The notes under the pieces are model-generated. The model searched no databases, was not told where the DNA came from, and was given only the letters and a program-made list of their open reading frames with translations. Position numbers and translations under genes: made by a program. A stretch of 41,562 nt of DNA. It comes from an uncultured Helicobacter sp. (GTDB taxonomy: Bacteria > Campylobacterota > Campylobacteria > Campylobacterales > Helicobacteraceae). Below are positions 26,502 through 36,006 of this stretch, piece by piece. The stretch spans positions 1-41,562 of the forward strand of contig CASFZH010000015.1 of NCBI GenBank assembly GCA_949299115.1. The letters run 5' to 3'. Positions within the stretch are counted from its first letter, which is position 1. Each line of letters opens with the position of its first letter.

Positions 26502-27497
26502 ATGTTATTATCACAAGCAATTAATCAAGCATTTGGGAATATGGTACAATTAAAAAATACAATACAGCATGATTTTGAATTACATGGTTTAGCACCTTTA
26601 GAATTTGCAACTGCAAATCAAATAAGCTACATCAATCAAGACAAATATGTAAAAGATTTGGCAATATCAAAGGCGGGGGCAGTTATAATCAAAGAATCTT
26701 TATTGCCACAAGTACCAGCAACAATGCAACCTTTAGTTGTAGATAATCCACATTTGGCTTTTGCCTTACTTTCACAGCTTTTTGCAAAAGGTGATTTTAT
26801 TGCATCAGATTATACGGAATCACAAATTCATGAAAGTGCCTCTTTAGCGGCAAATGTCGTTTTAGGAAAAAATGTTCAAATTGGTGCAAATACAATGATT
26901 ATGCCAGGTGTTGTCATCGCAGATGATGTTGTCATTGGAGAGAATTGTAAAATTTATCCAAATGTAGTGATTTATCGTGAAAGCATTATAGGGAATCGTG
27001 TTCTTATTCATGCTGGTAGTATCATAGGTAGCGATGGATTTGGTTATGCACAAACTGCAATGGGAGAACAAATAAAAATCGAACATAATGGTATAACCGT
27101 CATTGAAGATGATGTAGAAATTGGTGCAAATAATGTTATTGATAGGGCAGTTTTTGGAGAAACACGTGTAAAAAAGGGAAGTAAAGTGGGACATAGCTGC
27201 GTTATTTCCCATAATTGTGTCGTTGGAGAGCATTCTTTATTGGTTGCTCAAGTTGGATTAGCTGGCTCTACAACCACAGGTAGAAATGTCGTTTTGGGAG
27301 GACAAGTTGGTACAGGTGGACATGTGCATATTGGTGATTTTACTCAAGTTGCGGGACGGGGTGCAGTAAGCAAAAATCTTCCACCAAAAAGCAAGTGGGG
27401 TGGACATCCTATTATGGAACTTGATGATTGGATGAAATTTTATGTCAATCTTCGCAGACTTTTAAAATCGAAAAAGACAACAAAAATAGATTCGTAA
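26502..27497 (+). CDS. lpxD: UDP-3-O-(3-hydroxyacyl)glucosamine N-acyltransferase
   Basis: Third step of lipid A synthesis: adds a 3-hydroxyacyl chain from acyl carrier protein to the glucosamine amine. The 331 residues have the N-terminal uridine-binding domain (about 1-100), then a left-handed beta-helix of hexapeptide repeats (VVLGKNVQIGANTMIMPGVV onward) and a C-terminal helix. His237 in VISHNCV corresponds to the catalytic base. NVIDRAVFGETRV is a family block. GGAG precedes the ATG by nine bases. It is alone here, unlike in bacteria with an lpxD-fabZ-lpxA cluster. Confidence 0.95.
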   Translation: MLLSQAINQAFGNMVQLKNTIQHDFELHGLAPLEFATANQISYINQDKYVKDLAISKAGAVIIKESLLPQVPATMQPLVVDNPHLAFALLSQLFAKGDFIASDYTESQIHESASLAANVVLGKNVQIGANTMIMPGVVIADDVVIGENCKIYPNVVIYRESIIGNRVLIHAGSIIGSDGFGYAQTAMGEQIKIEHNGITVIEDDVEIGANNVIDRAVFGETRVKKGSKVGHSCVISHNCVVGEHSLLVAQVGLAGSTTTGRNVVLGGQVGTGGHVHIGDFTQVAGRGAVSKNLPPKSKWGGHPIMELDDWMKFYVNLRRLLKSKKTTKIDS

Positions 27498-27754
27498 CTT
27501 CTATATAATAGCAAACTATCACGTTATAATACTTATAATACAAAATTATTGCATGTATATAATCTATATTTTGACGTTTTAGAATCTTACTTTGTATTCT
27601 TTGTAGTATTACATATCTATCTCATGTAAAATAGTACAAAAAGATATTCTTTGTGGCACTTCAATATAATAATACAATTTTAGTTTTTTGAATATTTAGC
27701 AACGCAAATTGTTTGTATTTAGGTTTTTAATAATGCAAAATGAATTGATAGAAT

Positions 27755-30130
27755 CTATGTGTTGGCTAAACTTTTACTTGTTGTTAATACCTCCAATACA
27801 AGAATATTCTTTTTTACATCAATAATCGCATTACCACCTTTACGCAAATTACCAAAAAGCATTTCGTTGCTTAATGGCAATTTAATCGCAGTATCAATAA
27901 CTTTTTTTATTTCTCTTGCACCTAATGCAGTATCAATAGAGCTTTGTGCGATAAATTTCGCAGCTTTTGGTGTGAGTTTGAGATGAATATTTTTTTCTTG
28001 TAATGTAACATTGAGATCGCTAATGTATTTTTGTGCAATTTTTTGTAAATCATATATGCTTAATGGTGAGAAAGGAATAATAGCATCGAGTCTGCTTCTA
28101 AATTCAGGACTAAAGGTATCTTTTATAGCTGTTTGCACACGATTATTGCTTGTATCAAAAAAACCGACCGCATTCCCTTCTTTGCTACCTGCGTTGCTTG
28201 TCATAATGAGGATAACATTCTTAAAATCAGCTTTGTTGTTTTGATTATCAGTAAGAGTTGCAGAATCCATAATTTGCAATAAAATATTATAGACATCACT
28301 ATGTGCTTTTTCTAATTCATCAAGCAGCAAAACACAATGTGGAGCATGACGTATTTTATTGATGAGTAACCCCCCATCTTCATAGCCTACATAGCCCGCT
28401 GGAGAACCAATAAGTTTACTAATGCTGTGTGATTCTGCATATTCACTCATATCAATACATTCAAATTTAATACCCAATATTTTTGCCAGTTCTTTACTTA
28501 ACTCGGTTTTACCAACTCCAGATGGACCAGTGAATAAAAAACTAGCAATTGGACGATTGAGTTCGCCCAAACCAGCTTTATTGATTTTTATCTTTTCTAC
28601 AATTTTTTCAATAGCTTTATCTTGTGAGAAAATACGCTTCTTGAGATTGGATTCTAAATTTTTTAATAGACTACTTTCATCACTGTTAATGGTGGATTTC
28701 GGAATATTCGTAATATCAGACATCAATAGCTCAATGTATTGTTGTGTTATAACTTTATGAGTATGTGGTTTGGAATCTATTGTGTCATTTTTTTGTGTAC
28801 CATAAATTGTTGGATTATTTTGACTTACTTTAATTTCTTTAATTTGTAGTGGTTCTAAAGTGTTTTGTGTTGGATGTTGCTGCATTTTATCAGAATACAA
28901 ATTTTGTTTATTATTTGCGTATTCATTTAATTGTGCCTTTGCACCTGCTTCATCTAACAAATCAATAGCTTTATCGGGTAAATGTTTTTCTGTAATGTAT
29001 TTACTTGAGAGTGTTATGCAGGCCTTTATAGCATCGGGTTCATAAGTTACGTTATGGAATTCTTCATAAAGTGGTGCAATTTTTTGAAGTATTTGCAAAC
29101 ATTCTTCTTGTGTTGGCTCTTCGACTTTAATTTGGGTAAAACGTCTTGCTAATGCCTTGTCTTTATCAAAAGAAGTTTTGTATTCATTAATTGTAGTTGC
29201 TCCAATGCATCGTAATTTTCCGTTTGCCAACATGGGCTTGAGAAGATTAGAGAAATCCATGCCACCATTATGAGACTGTCCAGCTCCAACAATCATATGT
29301 ATTTCATCAAAAAATATAATAGTATTGCTATCTTTTTCTATTTCTGCTAATATTTTTTTAATACGCGTTTCAAACTCACCGCGGTATTTTGTTCCAGCTA
29401 CAACGGAGCTCACATCGACAGAATATATAACACTATCAAGCATTTTTTTTGGGACATTACCTTGTACAATACGTAATGCTAATCCTTCTATAATGGCACT
29501 TTTTCCAACTCCTGCTTCACCAATTAATATTGGATTATTTTTTTTGCGTCTGCAGAGAACCTGTGAAATTTGGTGAATTTCGTGTTCCCTTCCAATAAGT
29601 GGGTCTATTTTTCCTTCTCGTGCGAGCTTATTGAGATTCTTGCCGTATTTTTCAAGATATGTTACAGAATCTTTGATTTTTATATGTCTATTAGATTCAT
29701 CAAAATCAACAATCACACGCATGACATCTTCTTTCCCAATACCTTGTGCATGCAAGAGTTTTACACAATAAGAAGATTCTTCTTGCATACAAGCAGCAAA
29801 AAAATCACTGATACCGATGCTTGATTTATTGGCAGATTCTGCATGGAGTATCATGTGGTCAAAGACACGTGAAAAAGCTGGTGTTTGTTGTGGTCCATCA
29901 AAATTTTTGAGCTGTCTACCTTTAGGAATATATTTGTGTAAATATTCTGCAATGGATTCCAAGAGATTATTTGTATTAGCACCCGTTGCCCCAACAAGCT
30001 CACTACCTAAAGGTGTTTGTAAAAGAGTATAAAATACGTGTTCTATTGTCATGATATCTTGTTGCATTTCGCCAACAAGATTAAGGGCTTTTTGTAAGAC
30101 ATTGCCCAATTCTTCATTAATCCTACCCAT
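27755..30130 (-). CDS. clpA: ATP-dependent Clp protease ATP-binding subunit ClpA
   Basis: Hexameric AAA+ unfoldase that feeds substrates to ClpP. The 791 residues hold an N-terminal Clp repeat domain (1-145), D1 with Walker A GEAGVGKS (204-211) and Walker B IIFFDEIH, and D2 with Walker A GPSGVGKT (535-542) and Walker B VLLLDELEKAH. The tripeptide VGF (655-657) sits where ClpA carries the IGL/IGF loop that docks ClpP. An Asn/Gln/Thr-rich stretch (about 402-462) lengthens the D1-D2 junction. It starts 23 bases after clpS, on the same strand. Confidence 0.95.
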   Translation of the reverse strand: MGRINEELGNVLQKALNLVGEMQQDIMTIEHVFYTLLQTPLGSELVGATGANTNNLLESIAEYLHKYIPKGRQLKNFDGPQQTPAFSRVFDHMILHAESANKSSIGISDFFAACMQEESSYCVKLLHAQGIGKEDVMRVIVDFDESNRHIKIKDSVTYLEKYGKNLNKLAREGKIDPLIGREHEIHQISQVLCRRKKNNPILIGEAGVGKSAIIEGLALRIVQGNVPKKMLDSVIYSVDVSSVVAGTKYRGEFETRIKKILAEIEKDSNTIIFFDEIHMIVGAGQSHNGGMDFSNLLKPMLANGKLRCIGATTINEYKTSFDKDKALARRFTQIKVEEPTQEECLQILQKIAPLYEEFHNVTYEPDAIKACITLSSKYITEKHLPDKAIDLLDEAGAKAQLNEYANNKQNLYSDKMQQHPTQNTLEPLQIKEIKVSQNNPTIYGTQKNDTIDSKPHTHKVITQQYIELLMSDITNIPKSTINSDESSLLKNLESNLKKRIFSQDKAIEKIVEKIKINKAGLGELNRPIASFLFTGPSGVGKTELSKELAKILGIKFECIDMSEYAESHSISKLIGSPAGYVGYEDGGLLINKIRHAPHCVLLLDELEKAHSDVYNILLQIMDSATLTDNQNNKADFKNVILIMTSNAGSKEGNAVGFFDTSNNRVQTAIKDTFSPEFRSRLDAIIPFSPLSIYDLQKIAQKYISDLNVTLQEKNIHLKLTPKAAKFIAQSSIDTALGAREIKKVIDTAIKLPLSNEMLFGNLRKGGNAIIDVKKNILVLEVLTTSKSLANT

Positions 30131-30153
30131 TTAATCTCCAAGTCCCTTTATAG

Positions 30154-30474
30154 CTAAATATCTCTCATGATAATACGTAAAGGCATACCATTATCTCGTA
30201 TGAAATTTTGTGCTAACATATATTTGAGCTCAGCAATATCGTATGGATAAATTCCACAACTTCCTTCTCCCGTGTTATGCACAAATTGTGTAATATTTTG
30301 TGCATCTAGCATACTTTTATCAAAAATACGCATGAGTAATGTAATCACAAAATTAATACTCGTGTAATCATCATTCAATATTATAATTTCCCGCATTTTT
30401 GGTTGTGTTATCTCCACTTCATGGACAGTTTCATAACTATTTTCATGAGAATAATCTGAATATTTATTATGCAT
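30154..30474 (-). CDS. clpS: ClpA adaptor ClpS
   Basis: N-degron adaptor that delivers proteins with destabilising N-terminal residues to ClpA. The 106 residues end in the folded ClpS domain: ILNDDYTSINFVITLLMRIF, then the VHNTGEGSCGIYPYDIAELK segment with the conserved HxxG turn. The variable first 28 residues are the flexible tail that enters the ClpA pore. AAGGA precedes the ATG. The gene is directly upstream of clpA, an operon also found in H. pylori. Confidence 0.93.
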   Translation of the reverse strand: MHNKYSDYSHENSYETVHEVEITQPKMREIIILNDDYTSINFVITLLMRIFDKSMLDAQNITQFVHNTGEGSCGIYPYDIAELKYMLAQNFIRDNGMPLRIIMRDI

Positions 30475-30719
30475 AATACTAATCCTTCGTATTTCTCTTA
30501 AAATATTATTTTATCGAATTTTTCAATTATTGTATAGAAAATTGTAAATTTTGTGTTGAAAAATCTTATCTTTATACAGTGCAATGTAACCTAAACTATG
30601 AATATATTTTTAAAGTACGTGAAGTGTAAAAGTATAAAAACGCAATTAAATACAGATATAATCCATTTTAACGAGTATACGTTACAATAATTTGAAATAC
30701 CATAAATTTAAGGAATAAT

Positions 30720-31574
30720 ATGAGTGATAATAAGCAAATTTATGAATCTGTCATTACACAGATGCAAATTATACAACATAAAAAAGGCGAAATTTCTCAA
30801 GATACTTTGGGTAGGACATTGGCATATAATAATTTATTGCCACGTTTATCAGACATGGATTATCTCTATAAGAACTTCCGTTATACACAAGACTTAGTAA
30901 CACGCAAGGGTTTAATAGTAGAGCTTGATAATCTTATACGTTTTATGCAATACGCTAAGATTCAAGACAATACAGAGTTAGAACAAGAAATCGCTTGTGT
31001 TTTTATCGATGATTCTAAAAGTAATCAAAAAGAGTGTCTTATGGATTATATAAGTATTCTACGTCGTTTTCTACCTGTGTTTGTAGGATACAACGGTATT
31101 CTTATTGATACCTATCAGATTTTAGAAATTGCCATTGCTGGTGCTGATATGTGTGTGCTTAATTGTGTCTTTTTACGTGCGTATGCAGAAATTTTATTAT
31201 ATATACAAGATTACAATGCCAATGATTCTGTGGATATTGAAAATGTTATGACACATATATGTGCTATTCGTGATAATGTTAAACAGATAAAACAATATAG
31301 ACGTATTTTGCACACAATATTTAATACTCTTGTAGCATATATGACAAACTTAGGAGTAACGCCAATTTTTTATCCCAATCATATTGATGATTTAAAAATG
31401 CTATTGCAACTAAAAACGCCGATCGACTGTGTGTTAGTTCACCCAGATCTTATTGCTTTATTGCCAAATTCATATATCATTTTTAGTAACAAAAATGATA
31501 TTCCATTACATAAGACTCTGTTGAATCCACAGCAATATTATGGCATTGATATGGTTTTAGAGCATGTTACTTAA
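30720..31574 (+). CDS. TrpC-like protein apparently lacking a catalytic lysine
   Basis: Uncharacterised 284-residue protein. The segment GILIDTYQILEIAIAGADMC (126-145) closely resembles the second strand and helix of indole-3-glycerol phosphate synthase, where the family reads KDFIIDxYQIxEAxxxGAD. The preceding CVFIDD and LMDYISILRRFLPVFV also line up with that barrel. The lysine of the KDF motif aligns with Asn125, and no SPSKG-like motif is visible in the N-terminal part. It is therefore probably not an active TrpC. AAGGA precedes the ATG. It stands alone with about 850 non-coding bases after it. Confidence 0.6.
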   Translation: MSDNKQIYESVITQMQIIQHKKGEISQDTLGRTLAYNNLLPRLSDMDYLYKNFRYTQDLVTRKGLIVELDNLIRFMQYAKIQDNTELEQEIACVFIDDSKSNQKECLMDYISILRRFLPVFVGYNGILIDTYQILEIAIAGADMCVLNCVFLRAYAEILLYIQDYNANDSVDIENVMTHICAIRDNVKQIKQYRRILHTIFNTLVAYMTNLGVTPIFYPNHIDDLKMLLQLKTPIDCVLVHPDLIALLPNSYIIFSNKNDIPLHKTLLNPQQYYGIDMVLEHVT

Positions 31575-32422
31575 TAATATGCTATTCAGATAGTTTTTTG
31601 AGATTGTAATAGTATCAAAAGTAAAATTTTTAGAATCATGTAGTTTCGTACAGTTAAATATTGTTAAGTATACTGTTTAGTATTTTTGGATTATGGTAAT
31701 TTGAAAATTTCAATAATTTTATATTTGCATATAAAAATTTGAAATTATTTGTAATATTCTCTTGAATTTTCAATTATGGATTTTAAACATAGAATTGTTG
31801 TATTTGAAGGCTTAATAATATAAATAATTCTTAATTTTAAAATTATCATATAATCTAAAGTTTATAAAAATCTCATACACAATATTTCTATTTAGAATAT
31901 TCTGTTTTAAAAATCTTTAATAAAGTTGTAATCAGCGTGCAAATATTTTATGTCATTTAATTGCATTTAATTGATTATATAGATATTTGAACACTAGGCT
32001 GTCATATTGATGTAAGTGGTAGTTGTTTAAGTTTTTAATATTTTGAAATTCTAATCATAAGTTCAATAATAATGTAATTTGCTATTCATAATATTTATAG
32101 TAGTGTTCTCATTGTATTTTATAATATCAGATGTTTACACATTTAAATCCTCTCATACTATAAGTTTTCTAAAAAATAAAGTGGAAAGAAATATTTGAGT
32201 AATTTAATCTTAAGTAACTATAAATAATTTTGGATTTAGTGGGTTAAAAATGAAATTTAATAATTATATCAGCTTAACATTTCAGATATTTTTCAAGATT
32301 TTAGATTGTATGAATGAAGCAATAGCATTATCAATCTAGTAGATTAGTCATATGAATAGCCCACAAACGCATATAGGTCAGCATGTATTTTAATAGTACT
32401 ATATATTAATATTTAGAATGTC
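31575..32422. other. Long, very AT-rich non-coding stretch
   Basis: About 850 bases, more AT-rich than its surroundings, with stop codons in all frames. I see no hairpin with a T-tract, tRNA cloverleaf or repeat array. It separates the TrpC-like gene from a convergent small membrane-protein gene. Confidence 0.5.
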
Positions 32423-32602
32423 TTATTTGCAATCAATGCAATAATGCTTACCACGTCTTGTTATACATTCATGTTGTGCAATATAAATACCGCATTGTGC
32501 ACATTGGACTAGTTTGGTTTCATTATAATATTTTGATTTTTTTTGTTGTTGCAGAATCAAAAGTGCTATACCAACTAGGATAACAATAAATACATAAACC
32601 AT
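32423..32602 (-). CDS. PP0621-like membrane protein with zinc ribbon
   Basis: 59 residues: one N-terminal membrane helix (VYVFIVILVGIALLIL), a short basic linker (QQQKKSKYY), and a zinc-ribbon-like end with Cys pairs in VQCAQCGIYI and HYCIDCK. This layout matches the small PP0621 family, function unknown. I start it at ATG 32602, where AGGGA lies seven bases upstream; an in-frame ATG at 32623 would add seven residues. The ribbon would face the cytoplasm if the basic linker follows the positive-inside rule. Confidence 0.75.
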   Translation of the reverse strand: MVYVFIVILVGIALLILQQQKKSKYYNETKLVQCAQCGIYIAQHECITRRGKHYCIDCK

Positions 32603-32787
32603 TCGATATTCCCTGACATGCAATTTATTATGTTATGGATTATAACATATTTTTCTAATCTACATTCAAATATGTCTTATATATCAAGCATTTTAAAATG
32701 AGAATTCAGTTTTTGCAAAAGCTGTGAAATTTTGACAATTTTATATTACAATAGTATTATTACCTCAATTTATGCAAAAGGTCATAC

Positions 32788-33492
32788 ATGCGATTATTCT
32801 TTATCACAATAATTTTTAGCATGAGTTATGTATTTGCTCAAAATAATAATGCTAAAATTCAATCTTTATTGAAAGAACGCACAACTATGGATTTTAAAGT
32901 CATTAGTAATGATGTTGCTCCATTAAACGGTGCTTCTTTTGTCGTTGTGGAATCACCAAGTGGAGAAAGGTTAGCTTTACTTGTGAGTCAAGATGGTTCT
33001 TATATTATACCCTTAGCTGATGGGATAACCACTATTAATACGCAGAATGCTTTAAAGATTGCATTGGATAATGTTAATGGATACAATAAAAATATGAAAG
33101 ATAAAAATGTGTTAGCATTATTTCAAAAGCATAAAAATTCTGTGCTTAGAATACCTGCTAATGCCGTTACACAAAAAACCACATATATGATTTTAGATAC
33201 AACTTGCCCCTATTGTTTGCAAGAGATTCTGCGTTTAGAGGAGTATCTTAATAAAGGTAATCTTGAAGTTTTGATTGTTGGTATATTAGGACAAAAAGCA
33301 TACAACCGTGCGGCAGGATATTATAGTGAGTTTCCACATGCAAAAACCAAAGAGCAAAAAATTTCTCTTTTAAAGAAAATTTTTGAAATAAACTATACTC
33401 CTAAAAATCTTAATGAGAAACTTGCAAAAGAAATAACAGAAGATATTATTGCTGCTGGTGTGCAAGGTGTGCCATATTTAATCATCAAATGA
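32788..33492 (+). CDS. Periplasmic thiol-disulfide oxidoreductase, DsbC/DsbG-like
   Basis: 234 residues with a signal peptide (LFFITIIFSMSYVFA), an N-terminal region of about 100 residues that may dimerise, and a thioredoxin-like domain. The active site is CPYC at 140-143, the same as in E. coli DsbG. The cis-proline loop is GVPYL (Pro229). H. pylori has an analogous dimeric protein, HP0231 (DsbK), with CPHC, which acts as an oxidase. Whether this one oxidises or isomerises disulfides cannot be told from the sequence. AAAGG precedes the ATG. Monocistronic. Confidence 0.85.
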   Translation: MRLFFITIIFSMSYVFAQNNNAKIQSLLKERTTMDFKVISNDVAPLNGASFVVVESPSGERLALLVSQDGSYIIPLADGITTINTQNALKIALDNVNGYNKNMKDKNVLALFQKHKNSVLRIPANAVTQKTTYMILDTTCPYCLQEILRLEEYLNKGNLEVLIVGILGQKAYNRAAGYYSEFPHAKTKEQKISLLKKIFEINYTPKNLNEKLAKEITEDIIAAGVQGVPYLIIK

Positions 33493-33617
33493 TTTATGTT
33501 ATATAGTTATACAAGTGTTATTGCGGTAAAAACTTGAATGTGTTTTGGAATAGGTTTTCATTAGAAGGTCTAAGCATCACTATTTAGTAGTCATAATATA
33601 GTAAAATCTTACTGGTT

Positions 33618-34667
33618 TTATTTCCCCTTAGCAGTTTGAATCTTATTGATATACTGATAATTAATAGTAATATTGCGTTTTTTGGGTAAAGACTGCATAA
33701 GCTGTATAAGAACTGCTTCAAAATCCGTAAAAAGATAGTTTGCCATACTACCTGGTATTGGATTGATTTCATTCAAATACACTTTATCGTCGATCACAAA
33801 AAAATCACAGCGTATAAGAGCTCCATCAAAGGTATTATTATAAATTGTTTCAAAAGCGTGTTGTAATTGCATTTTTAAGGAATCAGTTATATCGGCACTC
33901 AAAATCTCTTGTGTACGCGAGAAATCTAAATATTTGTCATCAAAATGCAGTAAATCTTTTTTTTGCGGTTCTTCAACTATTGAAAATATAAATTTACTAT
34001 CGATTTTTGTCCCAGCTAAATTGTATTCTTTAACTCCTTTTATAAAAGATTCAATAATGACTTCATTAGCAAATTCAAAAGCACAGTCAAGATAATATTC
34101 TAAATCATTCTTATCATGTACAACATTGATACCAATGGAGCTCCCCAAACATATGGGCTTAATAATAATTGGAAAATCAAAAGGGATATGCAACATTTTA
34201 TGTTTTTGATGCACACAGAAAGGTAATACATTAACACCACATTCTTTTGCATAAAGTTTTGTTAGATATTTGTTGTAGCTTAATGCACTTGCTTCAAGTC
34301 TTGGACCAACATAGGAGATTTTAAAAAAATCAAATAAAGCAGCTAAAACCCCGTCTTCACCATCAGCACCATGCACCAGATTTAATACGATATTTGAAGT
34401 AAGAAGCTTTTTTTTGCCAAGCATTCCCATTTCATAAAAGCCGCTTTTCCCAATTTCAAGTCTTTTTGATTTTTTATATTCTAAGGAACTAAAATATGTT
34501 GATTTCATATTCGATAATTCAATAAGATAAAAATCGTGATAAGAATCCAAAAAAATACAATGTTGAATTTGAATCTTATTGCCTAATTTTTGAGTAAGTG
34601 CTATTGCACTTACAATACTAATTTCATGTTCATAACTTATTCCGCCAAATACAATAGCAATATTCAA
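33618..34667 (-). CDS. ddl: D-alanine--D-alanine ligase
   Basis: ATP-grasp enzyme joining two D-alanines for the peptidoglycan stem. The 349 residues show the family blocks: FGGISYEHEISI near the N-terminus, LVHGADGEDG, the ATP-binding KPICLGSSIGI, then ALIRCDFF and NEINPIPGSMANYLF, which hold metal ligands and the D-Ala site. Length is close to that of H. pylori Ddl. The C-terminal tail is basic. AAAGG lies about seven bases before the ATG. No mur genes are adjacent. Confidence 0.95.
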   Translation of the reverse strand: MNIAIVFGGISYEHEISIVSAIALTQKLGNKIQIQHCIFLDSYHDFYLIELSNMKSTYFSSLEYKKSKRLEIGKSGFYEMGMLGKKKLLTSNIVLNLVHGADGEDGVLAALFDFFKISYVGPRLEASALSYNKYLTKLYAKECGVNVLPFCVHQKHKMLHIPFDFPIIIKPICLGSSIGINVVHDKNDLEYYLDCAFEFANEVIIESFIKGVKEYNLAGTKIDSKFIFSIVEEPQKKDLLHFDDKYLDFSRTQEILSADITDSLKMQLQHAFETIYNNTFDGALIRCDFFVIDDKVYLNEINPIPGSMANYLFTDFEAVLIQLMQSLPKKRNITINYQYINKIQTAKGK

Positions 34668-35239
34668 TGTTTTTCACCTTTATTGATTAAGATAGTATAA
34701 TTTTACTATATTTTTGTATTGATTTCAATAAGGCTCAAGGTTTATAAATTCAGGGTATTACTTAAATCGTAAATTTTACAATAAGCATAATAAATCACAA
34801 TATATTTTATATAATACAATACGATGTATTTTTGTGCTATTACACTTGCTATTCTATGGAATAGAGAATATACAGATATATGGTTTGCTACAGTATAATT
34901 CTTACTTATTACGTATAAAACCTTAATCCTTTAACATTGCAATTTTTCATATAAAAGTATTATAATTGTTGCTAATCAGTATTGTCGCATTATTTAGTAA
35001 AGAAACGTGCAATCTGGAATTGTATTTAACTGATGTAAGATTCTATATTATTTGAACAATATAAAACAATCAATCTTTCATCTTTAAGACAATTATAATC
35101 CTAATAATACTGTAAAAGCACAAGACAGATGACTATATTTAAAGCCATATAAAATGATTATAGTTTAATGAGAAACTAAATTGTATTTTTAGTTTTATCC
35201 AATTTCTTATTGGTATTTATTTGTTTTAATAAAATAGAA
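34668..35239. other. Non-coding stretch between ddl and purC
   Basis: About 570 AT-rich bases without a credible gene. In Campylobacter jejuni purS and purQ follow purC, but no trace of them is visible here. It should contain the ddl promoter and the purC terminator. Confidence 0.5.
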
Positions 35240-35983
35240 TTAATTGTTTTGCAATCTTTTTAAGACTTCCTTATATACTTGTGTTACATTGCCAAGATTT
35301 TGTCTAAAAATATCTTTATCCATTTTTTGATTTGTAGTTTTGTCCCACAAACGGCAATTATCAGGACTTATTTCATCGGCTAATACAATATTACCATCCG
35401 CATCACGACCAAATTCTAGCTTAAAATCAATCAGTTTTAACCCTGCATTGTCAAAGTAATTTTGTAGAATTTTATTAATTTGTAATGCAGCTTCTTTAAG
35501 TATTATAATTTCATCATTGTTTGCAATGTTCATAAGCAAACAATGAGAATCTGTGATAATTGGGTCATTGAGAGAGTCATCTTTGTAATAGAATTCGACA
35601 AGTGGCATACCCAATGGAGTGTCTGTAATAACAAGAGATTCTGTAATGCCCAATCGTTTGCTAAGACTACCAGTAGCAACATTGCGAACTACAACTTCAA
35701 TAGGAATAATATCTACTTTTTTACATAACATATATATAGAATCTAATGTTTCAATAAAATGTGTTTTAATACCATGTGATTCTAGCATGACAAAAATCTG
35801 TGTCGAAATTTGACAATTTAATCTTCCTTTTCCATATTCTTTACTTTTTTTTTGTGCGTTAAAGGCAGTTAAATCATCTTTAAATAAAATTAGTATTACA
35901 TTATTATCTGGGGTCTTATAAAGTTTTTTTGCCTTACCTTCATATATCATGTTTTGTGGTTGTGCAATATTATAAATATCCAT
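35240..35983 (-). CDS. purC: Phosphoribosylaminoimidazole-succinocarboxamide synthase (SAICAR synthetase)
   Basis: Joins CAIR and aspartate in de novo purine synthesis. The 247-residue protein is full length. Family blocks are [42 protein letters not shown] and LIDFKLEFG, then [12 protein letters not shown], the aspartate and nucleotide site. AAGGA lies seven bases before the chosen ATG; a later in-frame ATG at MIYEG has no better site. It starts 23 bases after the S41 protease gene. The protease-purC pairing also occurs in C. jejuni (Cj0511-Cj0512). Confidence 0.95.
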   Translation of the reverse strand: MDIYNIAQPQNMIYEGKAKKLYKTPDNNVILILFKDDLTAFNAQKKSKEYGKGRLNCQISTQIFVMLESHGIKTHFIETLDSIYMLCKKVDIIPIEVVVRNVATGSLSKRLGITESLVITDTPLGMPLVEFYYKDDSLNDPIITDSHCLLMNIANNDEIIILKEAALQINKILQNYFDNAGLKLIDFKLEFGRDADGNIVLADEISPDNCRLWDKTTNQKMDKDIFRQNLGNVTQVYKEVLKRLQNN

Positions 35984-36006
35984 CTAATATTCCTTAAATA
36001 TTATTT

